A DNA stretch of 64,000 nucleotides, taken from NCBI RefSeq assembly GCF_017301635.1, contig NZ_CP071091.1, forward strand, positions 3,298,001 to 3,362,000. Direction: 5' to 3'. Below are positions 25,714 through 36,155 of this stretch, piece after piece; position 1 is the stretch's first letter; the number at the start of each line of letters is the position of its first letter. The notes under the pieces are model-generated. The model did not search any database. It had not been told where the DNA came from and worked only from the letters and a program-made list of their open reading frames with translations. A program made the translations under genes and the position numbers. This DNA comes from Myxococcus landrumus. Lineage in GTDB: Bacteria > Myxococcota > Myxococcia > Myxococcales > Myxococcaceae.

Positions 25714-27828
25714 GTGGCCGCCAACGCACCCATCGAGAAGATTCGAAACATCGGTATCTCCGCCCACATCGACTCGGGCAAGACGACGCTCTCCGAGCGC
25801 ATCCTGTTCTATACGGGCAAGATCCATGAGATCCACGAGGTCCGCGGCAAGGACGGCGTGGGCGCGGTCATGGACTCGATGGACCTGGAGCGTGAGAAGG
25901 GCATCACCATCCAGTCCGCCGCCACGTACGCGATGTGGGGCGACTTCAACATCAACCTCATCGACACGCCGGGACACGTGGACTTCACCATCGAGGTGGA
26001 GCGCTCCCTGCGCGTCCTCGACGGCGCCATCCTGGTGCTCTGCTCGGTGTCCGGCGTTCAGTCCCAGTCCATCACGGTGGACCGGCAGATGAAGCGCTAC
26101 CGCGTTCCGCGCATCGCGTTCGTCAACAAGATGGACCGCGCTGGCGCGAACTATGACCGCGTGGCCGCGCAGCTGAAGGAGAAGCTGGCGCACCACCCCG
26201 TCAAGCTGCAGCTGCCCATCGGCGCCGAGGACCGCTTCAAGGGCCTGGTCGACCTCATCCAGATGAAGGCGTTCTACTTCGACGGTGAGAACGGCGAGAA
26301 GGTCCGCGAGGAGGAGATCCCCGCCGAGCTGCTGGACGAGGCCAAGACCCGTCGTCAGCAGATGATCGAGGGCGTGGCCGAGGTCGACGACCAGCTCGGC
26401 GAGCTGTTCCTGTCCGACGGCGTCATCCCGAACGACGCCATCATCGCGGCCATCCGCCGGGCGACCATCGCCCTGAAGATGACGCCGGTCATGTGCGGCT
26501 CCGCCTACAAGAACAAGGGCGTGCAGCTGCTCCTGAACGCCGTCTGTGGCTACCTCCCGAACCCCAAGGAGGCGACCAACGAGGCGCTGGACCAGAAGAA
26601 CAACGAGGCGAAGGTCATCCTCGAGTCGGACCCGGAGAAGCCCTTCGTCGGTCTGGCGTTCAAGCTGGAGGACGGTCGCTACGGTCAGCTCACGTACATG
26701 CGCGTCTACCAGGGCCGCGTGTCCAAGGGTGACTTCATCGTCAACCAGGTGAACCAGAAGAAGGTCAAGGTTCCGCGCATCGTCCGGATGAACTCCAACA
26801 AGATGGACGACATCAACGACGCGACGGCCGGCGACATCGTCGCGCTGTTCGGCATCGAGTGCGCCTCCGGCGACACGTTCACCGATGGTTCGGTGAGCTA
26901 CACGATGACGTCCATGCACGTCCCGGACGCGGTGATTTCGCTCGCCGTGGAGCCGAAGGACCGCTCGGCGCTGCAGAACTTCTCCAAGGCGCTCAACCGC
27001 TTCACGAAGGAAGACCCCACCTTCCGCGTGCACCGCGATGAAGAGTCCGGGCAGACCATCATCCGCGGCATGGGTGAGCTGCACCTGGAGATCTACATCG
27101 AGCGCATGAAGCGCGAGTACCAGTGCGAGGTCAAGGCGGGTAAGCCCCAGGTGGCCTACCGCGAGACCATCAGCCAGAAGGGCGAGTTCTTCTACACGCA
27201 CAAGAAGCAGACCGGTGGTTCCGGTCAGTTCGCGCGCGTGTGCGGCTACATCGAGCCGCTGCCCTCGGACGCCGTGCAGCAGTACGAGTTCGTGGACGAC
27301 ATCGTCGGTGGCTCGATTCCGCGCGAGTTCATCCCCGCGTGCGACAAGGGCTTCGCCGAGGCCGTCAAGAAGGGCAGCCTCATCGGCTTCCCCGTCGTCG
27401 GTGTTCGCGTCGTCATCAACGACGGCGCGTTCCACGCGGTCGACTCGTCCGAAATGGCGTTCAAGACGGCGTCCATCATGGGCTTCCGCGAGGGCTACGC
27501 CGCCGCCAAGCCCATCATCCTCGAGCCGATGATGAAGGTCGAAGTGACGGCCCCGGAAGACTTCCAGGGCTCCGTCGTTGGCCAGCTCAACCAGCGCCGC
27601 GGCACCATCCTCTCCACGGAGACCGCCGAGGGCTACGTGACGGCGGTGGCCGAGGTTCCGCTGAACACGATGTTCGGCTACTCCACGGACCTTCGCTCCG
27701 CGACGCAGGGCAAGGGCGAGTTCACGATGGAGTTCGCCAAGTACACGCCGGTGCCCCGCAACGAGTCCGAGGCCCTGATGGCCGCGTACAAGGAGAAGCA
27801 GGCGGCGGAGCAGGCGGCGCGCAAGTAG
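25714..27828 (+). CDS. fusA: Elongation factor G, mitochondrial EF-G1 (spdEFG1)-like
   Basis: The GTG at 25714 is preceded by AAGGA with 7-nt spacing and gives a 704-residue translational GTPase that drives ribosomal translocation. G1 is AHIDSGKTT (residues 17-25), G2 surrounds GITIQSA, G3 is DTPGHVDF and G4 is NKMD. Domain IV has the [10 protein letters not shown] region and domain V ends with [10 protein letters not shown]. Many blocks match mitochondrial EF-G1 more than canonical bacterial [59 protein letters not shown] and [13 protein letters not shown]. Such genes (spdEFG1) are known from spirochaetes, planctomycetes and deltaproteobacteria. It stands alone, not beside rpsL, rpsG or tuf, which suits that group. 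A strong terminator follows. Confidence 0.92.
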   Translation: MAANAPIEKIRNIGISAHIDSGKTTLSERILFYTGKIHEIHEVRGKDGVGAVMDSMDLEREKGITIQSAATYAMWGDFNINLIDTPGHVDFTIEVERSLRVLDGAILVLCSVSGVQSQSITVDRQMKRYRVPRIAFVNKMDRAGANYDRVAAQLKEKLAHHPVKLQLPIGAEDRFKGLVDLIQMKAFYFDGENGEKVREEEIPAELLDEAKTRRQQMIEGVAEVDDQLGELFLSDGVIPNDAIIAAIRRATIALKMTPVMCGSAYKNKGVQLLLNAVCGYLPNPKEATNEALDQKNNEAKVILESDPEKPFVGLAFKLEDGRYGQLTYMRVYQGRVSKGDFIVNQVNQKKVKVPRIVRMNSNKMDDINDATAGDIVALFGIECASGDTFTDGSVSYTMTSMHVPDAVISLAVEPKDRSALQNFSKALNRFTKEDPTFRVHRDEESGQTIIRGMGELHLEIYIERMKREYQCEVKAGKPQVAYRETISQKGEFFYTHKKQTGGSGQFARVCGYIEPLPSDAVQQYEFVDDIVGGSIPREFIPACDKGFAEAVKKGSLIGFPVVGVRVVINDGAFHAVDSSEMAFKTASIMGFREGYAAAKPIILEPMMKVEVTAPEDFQGSVVGQLNQRRGTILSTETAEGYVTAVAEVPLNTMFGYSTDLRSATQGKGEFTMEFAKYTPVPRNESEALMAAYKEKQAAEQAARK

Positions 27829-27859
27829 TCCGCGCGTTGTCCACGTCCAGGCTGTAAGG

Positions 27860-27890
27860 AAGGCGCTCCTCTTCAGTGAGGGGCGCCTTT
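27860..27890 (+). terminator. Rho-independent terminator after EF-G
   Basis: AAGGCGCTCCTC (27860-27871) pairs with GAGGGGCGCCTT (27878-27889), a 12-bp stem with one G-U wobble and a 6-nt loop, followed by a T-rich stretch (TTTCGCCTTTCC). It is the clearest intrinsic terminator in the window and isolates EF-G from the ABC-F gene. Confidence 0.8.
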
Positions 27891-27915
27891 CGCCTTTCCA
27901 GGAGTCAAAGACACC

Positions 27916-29844
27916 GTGACGCTGCTTCGCGCCGCCAACGTCCAGCTCAGCTTCGGCAGCCGCACTGTCTTCCAGGGCCTCACCTTCACGATTGAAGAGG
28001 GCGAGCGCGTGGGCCTGGTGGGCGTCAACGGCTCCGGCAAGTCGTCCCTGATGAAGATTCTGGCGGGCGCCGCCCGCGCGGACACCGGAGAGCTCCAGCT
28101 TCGCCGGCAGGCCCGCGTCACGTACCTGCCCCAGGAGCCGGAGTTCGCCGAGGGCGCCACGGTGGCCTCGGAGCTGTCCGTGGCCCAGGGGCCTTTGCGC
28201 GAGGCGCTGGCCGCCCAGGCGGACCTGGCGAAGCGACTGGAGGCCGCGCCCGCTGGCGTCGCGCAGGAGAAGCTGATGGAGCAGTTGGCCACGCTCTCGG
28301 ACCGCATCGAGCAGATGGGCGGCTGGGACACCGAGCACCACGCCAAGACGCTGCTCGACAGGCTGGGCGTGAAGGACTGGGACCGCCCCGTGGCGCAGCT
28401 CTCCGGCGGCCTGCGCAAGCGCGTGGCCATTGCCCGGGCGCTGCTCACCCGGCCGGACCTGCTGCTCTTGGACGAGCCCACCAACCACCTGGACGCGGAC
28501 ACCGTGGACTGGCTGGAGGAGGAGCTGGACAAGCTCCCGGGCGCGCTGCTGCTCGTCACGCACGACCGCTACTTCCTGGACGGGCTGGTGGACCGCATCG
28601 TCGAAATCCAGCCGGGCGGAGGCGTCACGTCCTATCCGGGCAACTACCAGGCGTACGTGGAACAGAAGATGGTGGCGCAGGAGAACGCCGAGGTCGCGCA
28701 GCACAAGCGCGAGCGGTGGATTGCGCAGGAAGTGGCGTGGCTGCGCCGGGGCCCGGAGGCGCGGCGCACCAAGAGCAAGGCGCGCATCGACCGGGCCCAG
28801 AAGCTGATGGCGGAGAAGGGCTTCCAGCGCCCCAAGGTGGCGGACCTGCGCGTGGCGGCCGCCCCCCGCCTGGGCCACACCGTCATCGAGTCCGAAGGCC
28901 TGGAGAAGTCCTTCGGTGAGCGCAAGGTGCTGCAGGGGGTGGACTTCCGGCTCCAGCGCGGCGAGCGCGTGGGCCTGGTGGGTCCCAACGGCGTGGGCAA
29001 GACGACCTTCCTGCGCGTGCTCCTGGGAGAGCTGCCTCCGGACGGGGGCAAGCTCGTCATCGGGAAGAACACGAAGGTGGCGTACTACGACCAGAGCCGG
29101 GCGCAACTGGACCCGGAGCAGACGGTGTACGACGCGGCCTCGCAGGGTGAGGACTGGGTGGAGCTGGGGGACCAGAAGGTGGCCCTGCGCGACTACCTGG
29201 ATGACCTGCTGTTCCCCGTGCCCATGCAGCGCATGAAGGTGCGGGCCCTGTCCGGCGGCGAGCGCAACCGGCTGCTGCTGGCGCGCTTGTTCCTGGAGGG
29301 CGCGAACGTGCTGGTGCTGGACGAGCCCACCAACGACCTGGACATCGTCACCCTCAACATCCTGGAGCGGCTGCTGCTGGACTTCGGCGGCAGCACGCTG
29401 CTCGTCACGCACGACCGGTACTTCCTCGACAAGGTGGCCACCAGCATCCTCACCTTCGAGGGCGAGGGCCGCGTCACGCGCTACGAGGGCAACTACGCGA
29501 TGTACCGCCGCCTCAAGGAGCAGGCGGACGCGCAAGCCGCCGCGGCGGCTCCGGCGAAGGCCGCGCCCAAGAAGGACGAGCCCCCTGCCCCATCGAAGCA
29601 GGCGCGCAAGGCAGGCAAGCTCTCCTACAAGGACCAGCGGGAGCTGGATGGCATGGAAGCCACCATCGAAGCGGCTGAGACACGCAAGGCCAGCCTGGAG
29701 GCCCAGCTCGCCGACCCGGCCGTCTACAGCAACGGGAGCAAGGTGGCCGACCTGCAGAAGGACCTGGACGGCGCCATCTCGGAGGTGGACCGCCTCTACG
29801 TGCGCTGGCAGGAGCTTCAGGACCTGGCGGGCGGCGCGGCCTGA
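27916..29844 (+). CDS. uup: ABC-F ATPase, Uup-like
   Basis: A 642-residue soluble protein with two ABC cassettes and no membrane domain. Cassette 1 has Walker A GVNGSGKSS, signature LSGGLRKR and Walker B LLLLDEPTNHLD. Cassette 2 has GPNGVGKTT, LSGGERNR and VLVLDEPTNDLD. The cassettes are joined by a charged linker (RRGPEARRTKSKARIDRAQ). The C-terminal coiled coil (LSYKDQRELDGMEATIEAAE onward) is the Uup-type DNA/ribosome-binding tail. ABC-F proteins act at the ribosome, and Uup also affects precise excision of transposons and ribosome assembly. The GTG start has GGAG 11 nt upstream. Confidence 0.88.
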   Translation: MTLLRAANVQLSFGSRTVFQGLTFTIEEGERVGLVGVNGSGKSSLMKILAGAARADTGELQLRRQARVTYLPQEPEFAEGATVASELSVAQGPLREALAAQADLAKRLEAAPAGVAQEKLMEQLATLSDRIEQMGGWDTEHHAKTLLDRLGVKDWDRPVAQLSGGLRKRVAIARALLTRPDLLLLDEPTNHLDADTVDWLEEELDKLPGALLLVTHDRYFLDGLVDRIVEIQPGGGVTSYPGNYQAYVEQKMVAQENAEVAQHKRERWIAQEVAWLRRGPEARRTKSKARIDRAQKLMAEKGFQRPKVADLRVAAAPRLGHTVIESEGLEKSFGERKVLQGVDFRLQRGERVGLVGPNGVGKTTFLRVLLGELPPDGGKLVIGKNTKVAYYDQSRAQLDPEQTVYDAASQGEDWVELGDQKVALRDYLDDLLFPVPMQRMKVRALSGGERNRLLLARLFLEGANVLVLDEPTNDLDIVTLNILERLLLDFGGSTLLVTHDRYFLDKVATSILTFEGEGRVTRYEGNYAMYRRLKEQADAQAAAAAPAKAAPKKDEPPAPSKQARKAGKLSYKDQRELDGMEATIEAAETRKASLEAQLADPAVYSNGSKVADLQKDLDGAISEVDRLYVRWQELQDLAGGAA

Positions 29845-29851
29845 GCTCCGT

Positions 29852-29880
29852 CCGGGCCTCTCCTCTGGGAAGAGGCCCGG
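29852..29880. terminator. Bidirectional hairpin terminator
   Basis: CCGGGCCTCT (29852-29861) and AGAGGCCCGG (29871-29880) form a perfect 10-bp stem with a 9-nt loop, filling most of the 49-bp gap between the convergent ABC-F and permease genes. Confidence 0.65.
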
Positions 29881-29893
29881 TGCTCCCCACGGC

Positions 29894-32350
29894 TCAGTCG
29901 TACTTGAGCGCGATGATGGGGTCCACGCGCGAGGCGCGCAGGGCCGGAACACACGTGGCGACGAACCCCACGCCGAGCAGGAGCAGCGGCGCGGCGGCGA
30001 AGGCCCACGGGTCCAACGCGCTCACGCCGTGCACCAGCCCGGAGACCACACGCGTCAGCCCCAGCGCGCCCACGAAGCCCAGCGCCACGCCCGTGCCCAC
30101 CGCGCCCAGTCCCTGCCCCAGCACCAGGCGCACCACCTCCGTGCGCGTGGCGCCCAGCGCCAGCCGCACGCCCATCTCCCGCGTGCGCTGGCTCACCAGA
30201 TAGGACAGCACGCCGTAGATGCCCACCGCGGCCAGCACCAGCGCCAGCGCGGCCATCAACCCCAAGAGCACCATGTTGAAGCGCTGCGAGCCCAGCGTAC
30301 CGGCCACGAAGTCCGTCAGCGTCAGCGTCCGTGACACCGGCTGCCGTGAATCCACCGCATGCAGCTCCCGCTGCACCGCCGCCACCAGCGCCGCATGTCC
30401 TCCTGACGCACGCACCATCAGGTTCTGCGGCAGTCCTCGCACCATCATCCCCGTGAGCGCCGCGCCCGCCTGCCCCGAGGCGACGTACAGCACGGACGGC
30501 ACGGCCGAGCCCAACCCCTTCTCGCGCACGTCCGACACCACGCCCACCACCAGGCGCGGCGTGTGGTCGCGAAACGAGGGCACGCCGTACGCCACGCGGA
30601 TGCTCTTGCCCACCGGGTCCTCGCCGGGCCAGTACTTGCGCGCCGCCGCCTCGTTGATGACCACCACCGGTTGGGAGTCCGCCCGGTCCGTGTCCGCGAG
30701 CAACCGGCCTCGCACGAGCCGCAGCCCCAGCGACGGGAAGTACCCCGGCGACACCGGGCGATACTCGCCGTGGCCCACGCCGGGCCCGTCATCACGGCCC
30801 TCGTACTTCCCCTCGATGGAGAAGCTCATGCTGGGCCCCAGCTCCATGGGCAGCGCGGGCGTGAAACCCGCGGCCTTCACGCCAGGCAGCGCCCGCAGCC
30901 GCTCCTCGACCTGATGGTGGAAGCGCTCGAGCGCCGCGGGCTCCCCATAGCGCCCCTCCGGCAAGGACAGCTTCAACACGTGGACGTCCTTCGCGTCGAA
31001 GCCCGGCTGCACCTCCCGAAGCGAGCCAAAGCCCCGGATGAGCAGCCCCGCCCCCACCAGCAACACCACCGCGAGCGCCACCTGCCCCACCACCAACATC
31101 GTGCGCGTCCGCCCGCCACCCGGCCCCGCCGTCGCCCGCTGGGCACCTGCTCGCAGCGCATCCTGGAGGTCCGGACGGGAGGACTGCCACGCGGGCAGGA
31201 GCCCGAAGAGCACGCCCGTCAGCAGCGACACCGCCACCGAGAACACCAGCACCGTGCCATTCAGCCCCACCTCGGAGCCATCCCCCAGACGTCCCTCGGG
31301 CGCCAGGGCCAGCAGCGCGGGCAGCACCAGGTGCGCCAGCAGGATGCCCAGCCCTCCGCCCATCACCGACAACACCAGGCTCTCCGTGAGCAACTGCCGC
31401 ACCAGCCGCCGAGGCGCGGCCCCCAACGCCGCGCGCACCACCAGCTCCCGCTGCCGCGCCGCGGACCTCGCCAGCTGCAGGTTGGCCAGGTTCACACAGG
31501 CGATGAGCAGCACCAGCCCCACCGCGCCCAGAAGCACCCACAGCGCCAGCTTCAGGTCTCCCGCCAGGAACGTCTTCAAGTCCTCCGCGACGAAGCGCTC
31601 CTTCGAACTCAGGAGATTCGGCTTGTCCGCGTGTAACCGCTGCCCCAGCGTCCCCAGCGACGCACTCACCGCCTCGGGGGACAGTCCTCCCCGCAGTCTC
31701 CCGGTGATGCTGAGGAAGTTGGAGTCCTCATCATTGGTCAGGTCCAGCCGAGCAGGCGCCCACAGCTGAGCCTCTCTCGGAAACTGGAACGACGCGGCCG
31801 CGACCCCCACCACGGTGTGGGGCTCGTCATTGAGGGTGATGGAGCGGCCGATGATGTCGGGCGCGCCTCCGAAGCGGCGCAGCCACAGTCCCTGGCTGAG
31901 CACCACCACGCGCGGGCCTCCCGCCACATCCTCTTCCGGCAGGAAGCCGCGTCCCAACATGGGCCGCACGCCGAAGGTATCGAAGAAGTTCCGAGTCACC
32001 CGGATGCCAGACAGCCGCTCCGGCAGCCCATCCCCCACGAGGTTGAAACCCGTCGGGAGCAGCTCGTGCGCGGTGACCTGCGCGAAGGGAGACCCCTCCG
32101 CCGTCATCTGGACGTAGTGGCCAATGGCGTGGATGACGCTCCGGCCCTGCTCGCTCACTCGCACCACCTGAACCAGCTGCTCCGGCTCCGGGTACGGCAG
32201 CGGCCGCAACAGCACGCCATGCACGACGCTGAAGATGGCGGTGTTCGCCCCGATGGCCAACGCCAACGTGAGGATGGAGACGGCGGTGAAGCCCCGGCTC
32301 TTGAGCAACAACCGGATGGCGTAGCGAAGATCCTCGAGGAGGACGGCCAC
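29894..32350 (-). CDS. ADOP-family ABC permease (MacB/FtsX-type, duplicated)
   Basis: An 818-residue integral membrane protein with two tandem MacB-like halves. It starts with the characteristic ADOP opening ([21 protein letters not shown]) and a first membrane helix ([17 protein letters not shown]). The FtsX core of three helices occurs in the middle ([34 protein letters not shown]) and again at the C-terminus ([41 protein letters not shown]). Large periplasmic domains lie between. ADOP permeases usually act without an adjacent ATPase; none is adjacent here, although the ABC-F gene is convergent nearby. AGGAG 5 nt before the GTG supports the start. Substrate unknown, possibly lipoprotein or peptide export. 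Confidence 0.9.
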   Translation of the reverse strand: MAVLLEDLRYAIRLLLKSRGFTAVSILTLALAIGANTAIFSVVHGVLLRPLPYPEPEQLVQVVRVSEQGRSVIHAIGHYVQMTAEGSPFAQVTAHELLPTGFNLVGDGLPERLSGIRVTRNFFDTFGVRPMLGRGFLPEEDVAGGPRVVVLSQGLWLRRFGGAPDIIGRSITLNDEPHTVVGVAAASFQFPREAQLWAPARLDLTNDEDSNFLSITGRLRGGLSPEAVSASLGTLGQRLHADKPNLLSSKERFVAEDLKTFLAGDLKLALWVLLGAVGLVLLIACVNLANLQLARSAARQRELVVRAALGAAPRRLVRQLLTESLVLSVMGGGLGILLAHLVLPALLALAPEGRLGDGSEVGLNGTVLVFSVAVSLLTGVLFGLLPAWQSSRPDLQDALRAGAQRATAGPGGGRTRTMLVVGQVALAVVLLVGAGLLIRGFGSLREVQPGFDAKDVHVLKLSLPEGRYGEPAALERFHHQVEERLRALPGVKAAGFTPALPMELGPSMSFSIEGKYEGRDDGPGVGHGEYRPVSPGYFPSLGLRLVRGRLLADTDRADSQPVVVINEAAARKYWPGEDPVGKSIRVAYGVPSFRDHTPRLVVGVVSDVREKGLGSAVPSVLYVASGQAGAALTGMMVRGLPQNLMVRASGGHAALVAAVQRELHAVDSRQPVSRTLTLTDFVAGTLGSQRFNMVLLGLMAALALVLAAVGIYGVLSYLVSQRTREMGVRLALGATRTEVVRLVLGQGLGAVGTGVALGFVGALGLTRVVSGLVHGVSALDPWAFAAAPLLLLGVGFVATCVPALRASRVDPIIALKYD

Positions 32351-32432
32351 GGAAACTCCTGTCAGGGGGTCCGCTCGCTACGCCCGGTGATTGCCTGTGA
32401 TTTCAGGGCCCGTTGCGATTCCCACGAACGGA

Positions 32433-32471
32433 GTCTCTTTCCCATGAGTGGGACTCGTGACGGGAAGAGAC
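32433..32471. repeat. Inverted repeat in the divergent permease/barrel spacer
   Basis: GTCTCTTTCCC (32433-32443) and GGGAAGAGAC (32462-32471) pair over 10 bp with a single-nucleotide bulge. The 18-nt loop contains a smaller GAGT-GGG-ACTC hairpin. It lies 80-120 bp upstream of the permease start. Confidence 0.35.
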
Positions 32472-32504
32472 AGCACCGCAAGCCAGGGAGAATCTGGAGG
32501 CACA

Positions 32505-32524
32505 CGTCGTCAAGCCTGACGACG
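32505..32524. repeat. CGTCGTCA inverted repeat in the same spacer
   Basis: CGTCGTCA (32505-32512) and TGACGACG (32517-32524) form a perfect 8-bp inverted repeat with a 4-nt centre. It is between divergent genes, about 113 bp upstream of the barrel protein start, so an operator is as likely as an RNA hairpin. Confidence 0.4.
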
Positions 32525-32636
32525 AAGCAGCGCCGCGATACTTGCCTGGAAAGGGCGAGTTTGAGGGTCACTTGCGTGGCTATTGCCCTCATGCGACAGG
32601 TTCGCGTTTATCCTCTGTATTGCTGAAGGAGTCGTC

Positions 32637-33548
32637 GTGTCGTTCCGGCCCGCGCTTGCGTTGCTGTCCGCGATGTTTCCTCTTGCCCTGGCCGTGCCCA
32701 CCGTGGCCTCCGCCCAGACCTCCAGGCTGCCGAGCTTCAACCTTCAGCGGCTCGAACTGGACCCGGCGGCGCTTGGCTCGCTGGTGGTTGGCACCGGCCG
32801 CACGCTGCCCGCGGGCATGGTGCGCGTGGCCGTCCAAGGCCACTACGAGCAGCTCCCCTTCAATTTCCAGACGCGCTGGGAGCCCTCCGACGGCACGGGC
32901 CTGGTGGAGAACAAGTTCACGATGGACGTGACGGCCGCCATCGGCGTGCTGGACTGGCTGCAGGTGGACGTGGAGGTGCCCTTCGTCGTCAGCCAGGGCG
33001 GCAAGGAGATCATGGGCTTTGCACCTCCCAACGGGAGCGGCCTGGGCTCTCCCTGGGTGGGCGCTCGCGCGGCGCTGGTGCGGCAGGACCTGGGCTTCCA
33101 GTTGGCGTTCGACGTCTCCGGCGCCATCCCCGTGGGCACGGAGGACATCCTCGCGAAGGACAAGTACGCGCTCCATCCCAGCCTCCAGTTCGGCTACCTG
33201 GGGGACACGTGGCAGCTGGGCGGCGAGGCCGGAGTGCTCCTGCGCGAGAAGCGGGACCTGTCGCCGGTGTCGTCCGAGAAGCTGGACATGATTGGCGACG
33301 AGCTGCGGCTGGGGGCCACGGTGACGTCTCGGGCGGGTGAGACGACGCGCGGAGAGCTGAGCATGCTCGTGGGGGTTCCGCTCGGCGACGGCCGCGTGGG
33401 CGCCGAGCTGCTCATCGCCATCCGCCGACACGCGCTGCCCTGGCTGGACCTCTACGTGATGGGCGGCCCGGGCATGGGCGCGGGCATGGACACGCCCACC
33501 TTCCGCTTCATCGCGGGCGCCTCGTTCTCCACGTCCAAGGTGGACTGA
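32637..33548 (+). CDS. Exported outer-membrane beta-barrel-like protein
   Basis: The GTG at 32637 is preceded by AAGGAG with 5-nt spacing; the frame is open further upstream, to a TTG at 32583, without an RBS. A signal peptide (LALLSAMFPLALAVPTVASA) is followed by about 275 residues rich in alternating amphipathic strands, such as GMVRVAVQGHYEQLPFNF, VLDWLQVDVEVPFVV, LGFQLAFDVSGAIPVG and LHPSLQFGYLGD. The C-terminus ends in strand-like FRFIAGASFSTSKVD. In myxobacteria similar barrels are often joined to an OmpA domain, which is absent here. Function unknown; a porin or structural protein is inferred. Confidence 0.7.
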   Translation: MSFRPALALLSAMFPLALAVPTVASAQTSRLPSFNLQRLELDPAALGSLVVGTGRTLPAGMVRVAVQGHYEQLPFNFQTRWEPSDGTGLVENKFTMDVTAAIGVLDWLQVDVEVPFVVSQGGKEIMGFAPPNGSGLGSPWVGARAALVRQDLGFQLAFDVSGAIPVGTEDILAKDKYALHPSLQFGYLGDTWQLGGEAGVLLREKRDLSPVSSEKLDMIGDELRLGATVTSRAGETTRGELSMLVGVPLGDGRVGAELLIAIRRHALPWLDLYVMGGPGMGAGMDTPTFRFIAGASFSTSKVD

Positions 33549-33577
33549 AGCCGAGGCGCCCGGAAGGGCCTTCCGCG

Positions 33578-35482
33578 CTACTTGGGCATCATCCCGAACG
33601 CCTTCAGCATGGCGATTCCGATGCCCAACAAGCTCTCTCCGGCGATGAAGCCCGAAGAGACGGGCAACACCGTCGCCTCCGCCAGCGCGGGCTTCTTGCG
33701 CCGCAGCACCTCCGCGATGGCCGCGCCGATGAAGAAGGCGATGGAGCTGGACGCGGGGATGACGATGGCCAGCCCGAAGCCCGCGGCGGACGGAATGTAC
33801 GCCTTCAGCTTCGCCGGCGCCCACCGCTCCAGCAGCACCAGGGTGATGCCCAGCGTACCGCCACACGTCGCGCCCCAGCGGGCGGAGACGGGCATCGCGG
33901 CCACTCCCGTGGCCAGCAGCTTGGACACGCCCGCCCACACCATCGTCGCCGGCGCGGGGAAGTCCACCGAGCCCAGCACGTCCGGCGAGGGAATCAAGAT
34001 GTTGAACACCGGCACCACCACCGCCGCGCCCGCCACCACGCCGAACAACTGCGCGATGAACTGCTGACGCGGGTTGGCGCCCAACAGCCAGCCGGACTTC
34101 AGGTCCGTCAGCAGGTCCGCCGCGTGCAACCCCACGCCGCCCGTGGCGTTGGCGCTCATCACGTTGGCGGGGATGTTGCCCGGCGCAAGTCCGCCGAAGA
34201 TGAGCTGCGTGACGGGGCCCAGCGCCTTCGTGGGCGTGGTGTCCGTCTCGCCCGTGACGCGGCTGGCGATGACGCCCATCACCACCGCCAGGGGCAGCGC
34301 CAGCACGCCCGCCCACCACGGAATCTGGAACAGGTGGGCCATCAGGAACACGGCCACCGGGCCCAGCACCGCGAAGCCCAGGGGGAACCAGGACGGCGGA
34401 CACTCGATGCCCGCCAGCGGGTCCTGCTCCTCCTCGCCGGAGCGCTTGCCTCCGAACAGACCGGAGAGCGCCTTGAAGGAGCGCGCCACGCTGCGCCACT
34501 GGAACGCGAACGACAGGAGGCCGGACGACACCAGCAGCGCCGAGCCCGTCCACACCATCCACGAGTTGATGGCCTTGTACGTCACCTCGGCGATTTCGCC
34601 CTGCGCCACCATCTCCGGCGCCAGGAAGCCATATGCGAGCACCGCGCCCAGCAGCATGGACCAGCCCGTCTTGAAGCTCACCAGCGCGCCGGCGCCCACC
34701 ATCAGCAGGCTGAAGTCGAGCGACAGCGTCCACGCGGACGCCTTCTTGCCCAGCATCGTGAAGGGCAGGCTCACCTTGTCCGGGATGTTGGTCAGCCACG
34801 AGAAGCGCGCGTCGCGCAGCACCACCAGGAACGCGCCGACGACACCCGCCCCCGTCAACAGGCGCGACTTGCGGCGCGCCACCTCACCGTGGCCGTGCAG
34901 CGCGCGGATGGTCTCCGCGGTGGCCGTGCCGGTGGGGAACGGCAGCGCCTCGATGTTGATGAGCTGGCGCTTGATGGGGATGGCGGCGAAGACGCCCAGC
35001 GCGGAGATGACGGCGAACCACACCACCAGCCAGCCCGAGGGAGGCAGCGCGCCGGTGAGCATGAGCAGCGCCGGGACGGCGGCCATGTTGCCACCGCCCG
35101 TCATGTAGCCAGCGGCGGACGCCACCGAGCCCATGGCGTTGTTCTCCAGGGCGGTGAAGTCGTTCTTCAGCACGCGCAGCGAGCGCAGCGTGCCGAACAC
35201 CGCGAAGGCGAGGATGCACGCGGTGATGGTGACGCCCAGGCTCCAACCCGTCTTGAGGATGACGTACAGGTTGGACAGACACATCACCGCGCCAATCAGC
35301 ATGCCGGCGATGACGGCGCGCACGGTGAGCTGCCGCGAGCCGCCCTGGTACACGTTCTTGAGCCAGTACCGCTCCGGGTCCGTCTCCGCCGAAACCCCGG
35401 GCGCTTGGGAGTGGGCGTCAGGGGGCGGGCCGCCGTGGGCCGCGCTGGGTGTTGGCGTCGAAGGGGGAGAGGACTGGCTCAT
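33578..35482 (-). CDS. OPT-family oligopeptide/metal transporter
   Basis: About 634 residues from the ATG at 35482. A Pro/Ser-rich cytoplasmic N-terminus precedes many membrane helices. OPT hallmarks are LTVRAVIAGMLIGAVMCLSNLYVILKTGW at the start (read in pieces), NAMGSVASAAGYMTGGG, LPFPTGTATAETI and GVGLHAADLLTDLKSG. The family imports oligopeptides or metal chelates driven by protons. No SD precedes the ATG, but upstream codons to 35578 look non-coding. It ends 29 bp after the convergent barrel gene and lies downstream of slyD. Confidence 0.88.
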   Translation of the reverse strand: MSQSSPPSTPTPSAAHGGPPPDAHSQAPGVSAETDPERYWLKNVYQGGSRQLTVRAVIAGMLIGAVMCLSNLYVILKTGWSLGVTITACILAFAVFGTLRSLRVLKNDFTALENNAMGSVASAAGYMTGGGNMAAVPALLMLTGALPPSGWLVVWFAVISALGVFAAIPIKRQLINIEALPFPTGTATAETIRALHGHGEVARRKSRLLTGAGVVGAFLVVLRDARFSWLTNIPDKVSLPFTMLGKKASAWTLSLDFSLLMVGAGALVSFKTGWSMLLGAVLAYGFLAPEMVAQGEIAEVTYKAINSWMVWTGSALLVSSGLLSFAFQWRSVARSFKALSGLFGGKRSGEEEQDPLAGIECPPSWFPLGFAVLGPVAVFLMAHLFQIPWWAGVLALPLAVVMGVIASRVTGETDTTPTKALGPVTQLIFGGLAPGNIPANVMSANATGGVGLHAADLLTDLKSGWLLGANPRQQFIAQLFGVVAGAAVVVPVFNILIPSPDVLGSVDFPAPATMVWAGVSKLLATGVAAMPVSARWGATCGGTLGITLVLLERWAPAKLKAYIPSAAGFGLAIVIPASSSIAFFIGAAIAEVLRRKKPALAEATVLPVSSGFIAGESLLGIGIAMLKAFGMMPK

Positions 35483-35606
35483 GGGGGGCGAAAAGATAGT
35501 GCACGTCCCCCCATCCAACGAAGCGCGGACTCCATTCAGCAAGCAAAGGGACGAGGCGCCTCCACCTCGTCCCTTCACGCGCGCCGCACGGCGTCACACC
35601 CAGGCA

Positions 35607-36092
35607 TCAGCCGTGCTGATGCCCACCCGGCCCATGCACGTGGCCGTGGGAGAGTTCCTCGGGGGAGGCGGCGCGGACGTCCTTCACGGTGACGTCGAAG
35701 TGGAGCGTCTTGCCCGCGAGCGGATGGTTGAGGTCCACCACCACCTCGTCGCCCCGCACCTCCTGGATGCGCAGGGGAATGTCCCCCTGGTCCGTCTGGG
35801 CCATCAGCGTCTGGCCGGGCTGCGGATTGAAGCCGGGGGGCAACATGGCGCGCGGGACGACCCGCACACCCTCCGGGTCATGTTCGCCATAGCCCTGCCC
35901 GGGCTGCACCACCACCTGCTTGCTGTCGCCCTGGGAGAGCCCCTCCAGCGCCCCCTCCAGGCCCGGAACGATTTGACGGTGCCCATGCAGATAGGCGAGC
36001 GGCTGGCCGGGCTCACTCTGGTCGATGACCTGTCCATCACCCAGGTGCAGCCGGTACTCCAGCGAGACAATCGAATCCTTGGCGACCCTCAT
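35607..36092 (-). CDS. slyD: FKBP-type peptidyl-prolyl isomerase, SlyD-like
   Basis: A 161-residue SlyD-type protein: an FKBP domain split by an insert-in-flap chaperone domain. Marks are VSLEYRLHLGDGQVIDQSE, PLAYLHGHRQIVPGLE, PGQGYGEHDPEGV and FDVTVKDVRAASPEEL. The tail HGHVHGPGGHQHG is His-rich, as in metal-binding SlyD, which in enteric bacteria delivers nickel to hydrogenase. It isomerises prolyl bonds and assists folding in the cytoplasm. AAGGAG lies 5 nt before the ATG. The symporter gene upstream on the same strand ends 60 bp away. Confidence 0.9.
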   Translation of the reverse strand: MRVAKDSIVSLEYRLHLGDGQVIDQSEPGQPLAYLHGHRQIVPGLEGALEGLSQGDSKQVVVQPGQGYGEHDPEGVRVVPRAMLPPGFNPQPGQTLMAQTDQGDIPLRIQEVRGDEVVVDLNHPLAGKTLHFDVTVKDVRAASPEELSHGHVHGPGGHQHG

Positions 36093-36155
36093 GCGGGCTC
36101 CTTGGCGGTGCGGCGGGGAAACAACATCGGGGGAAAGGATGGGCTGGGAGCCGCG

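Noticed and set aside
25681..29952. A 1423-residue open frame on the minus strand
   Set aside because: It is antisense to EF-G and the ABC-F gene, runs through the terminator between them, and has no recognisable domain.
33553..33573. CGGAAGG-G-CCTTCCG repeat between convergent genes
   Set aside because: The loop would be one base, too small for an RNA hairpin; not listed as a terminator.
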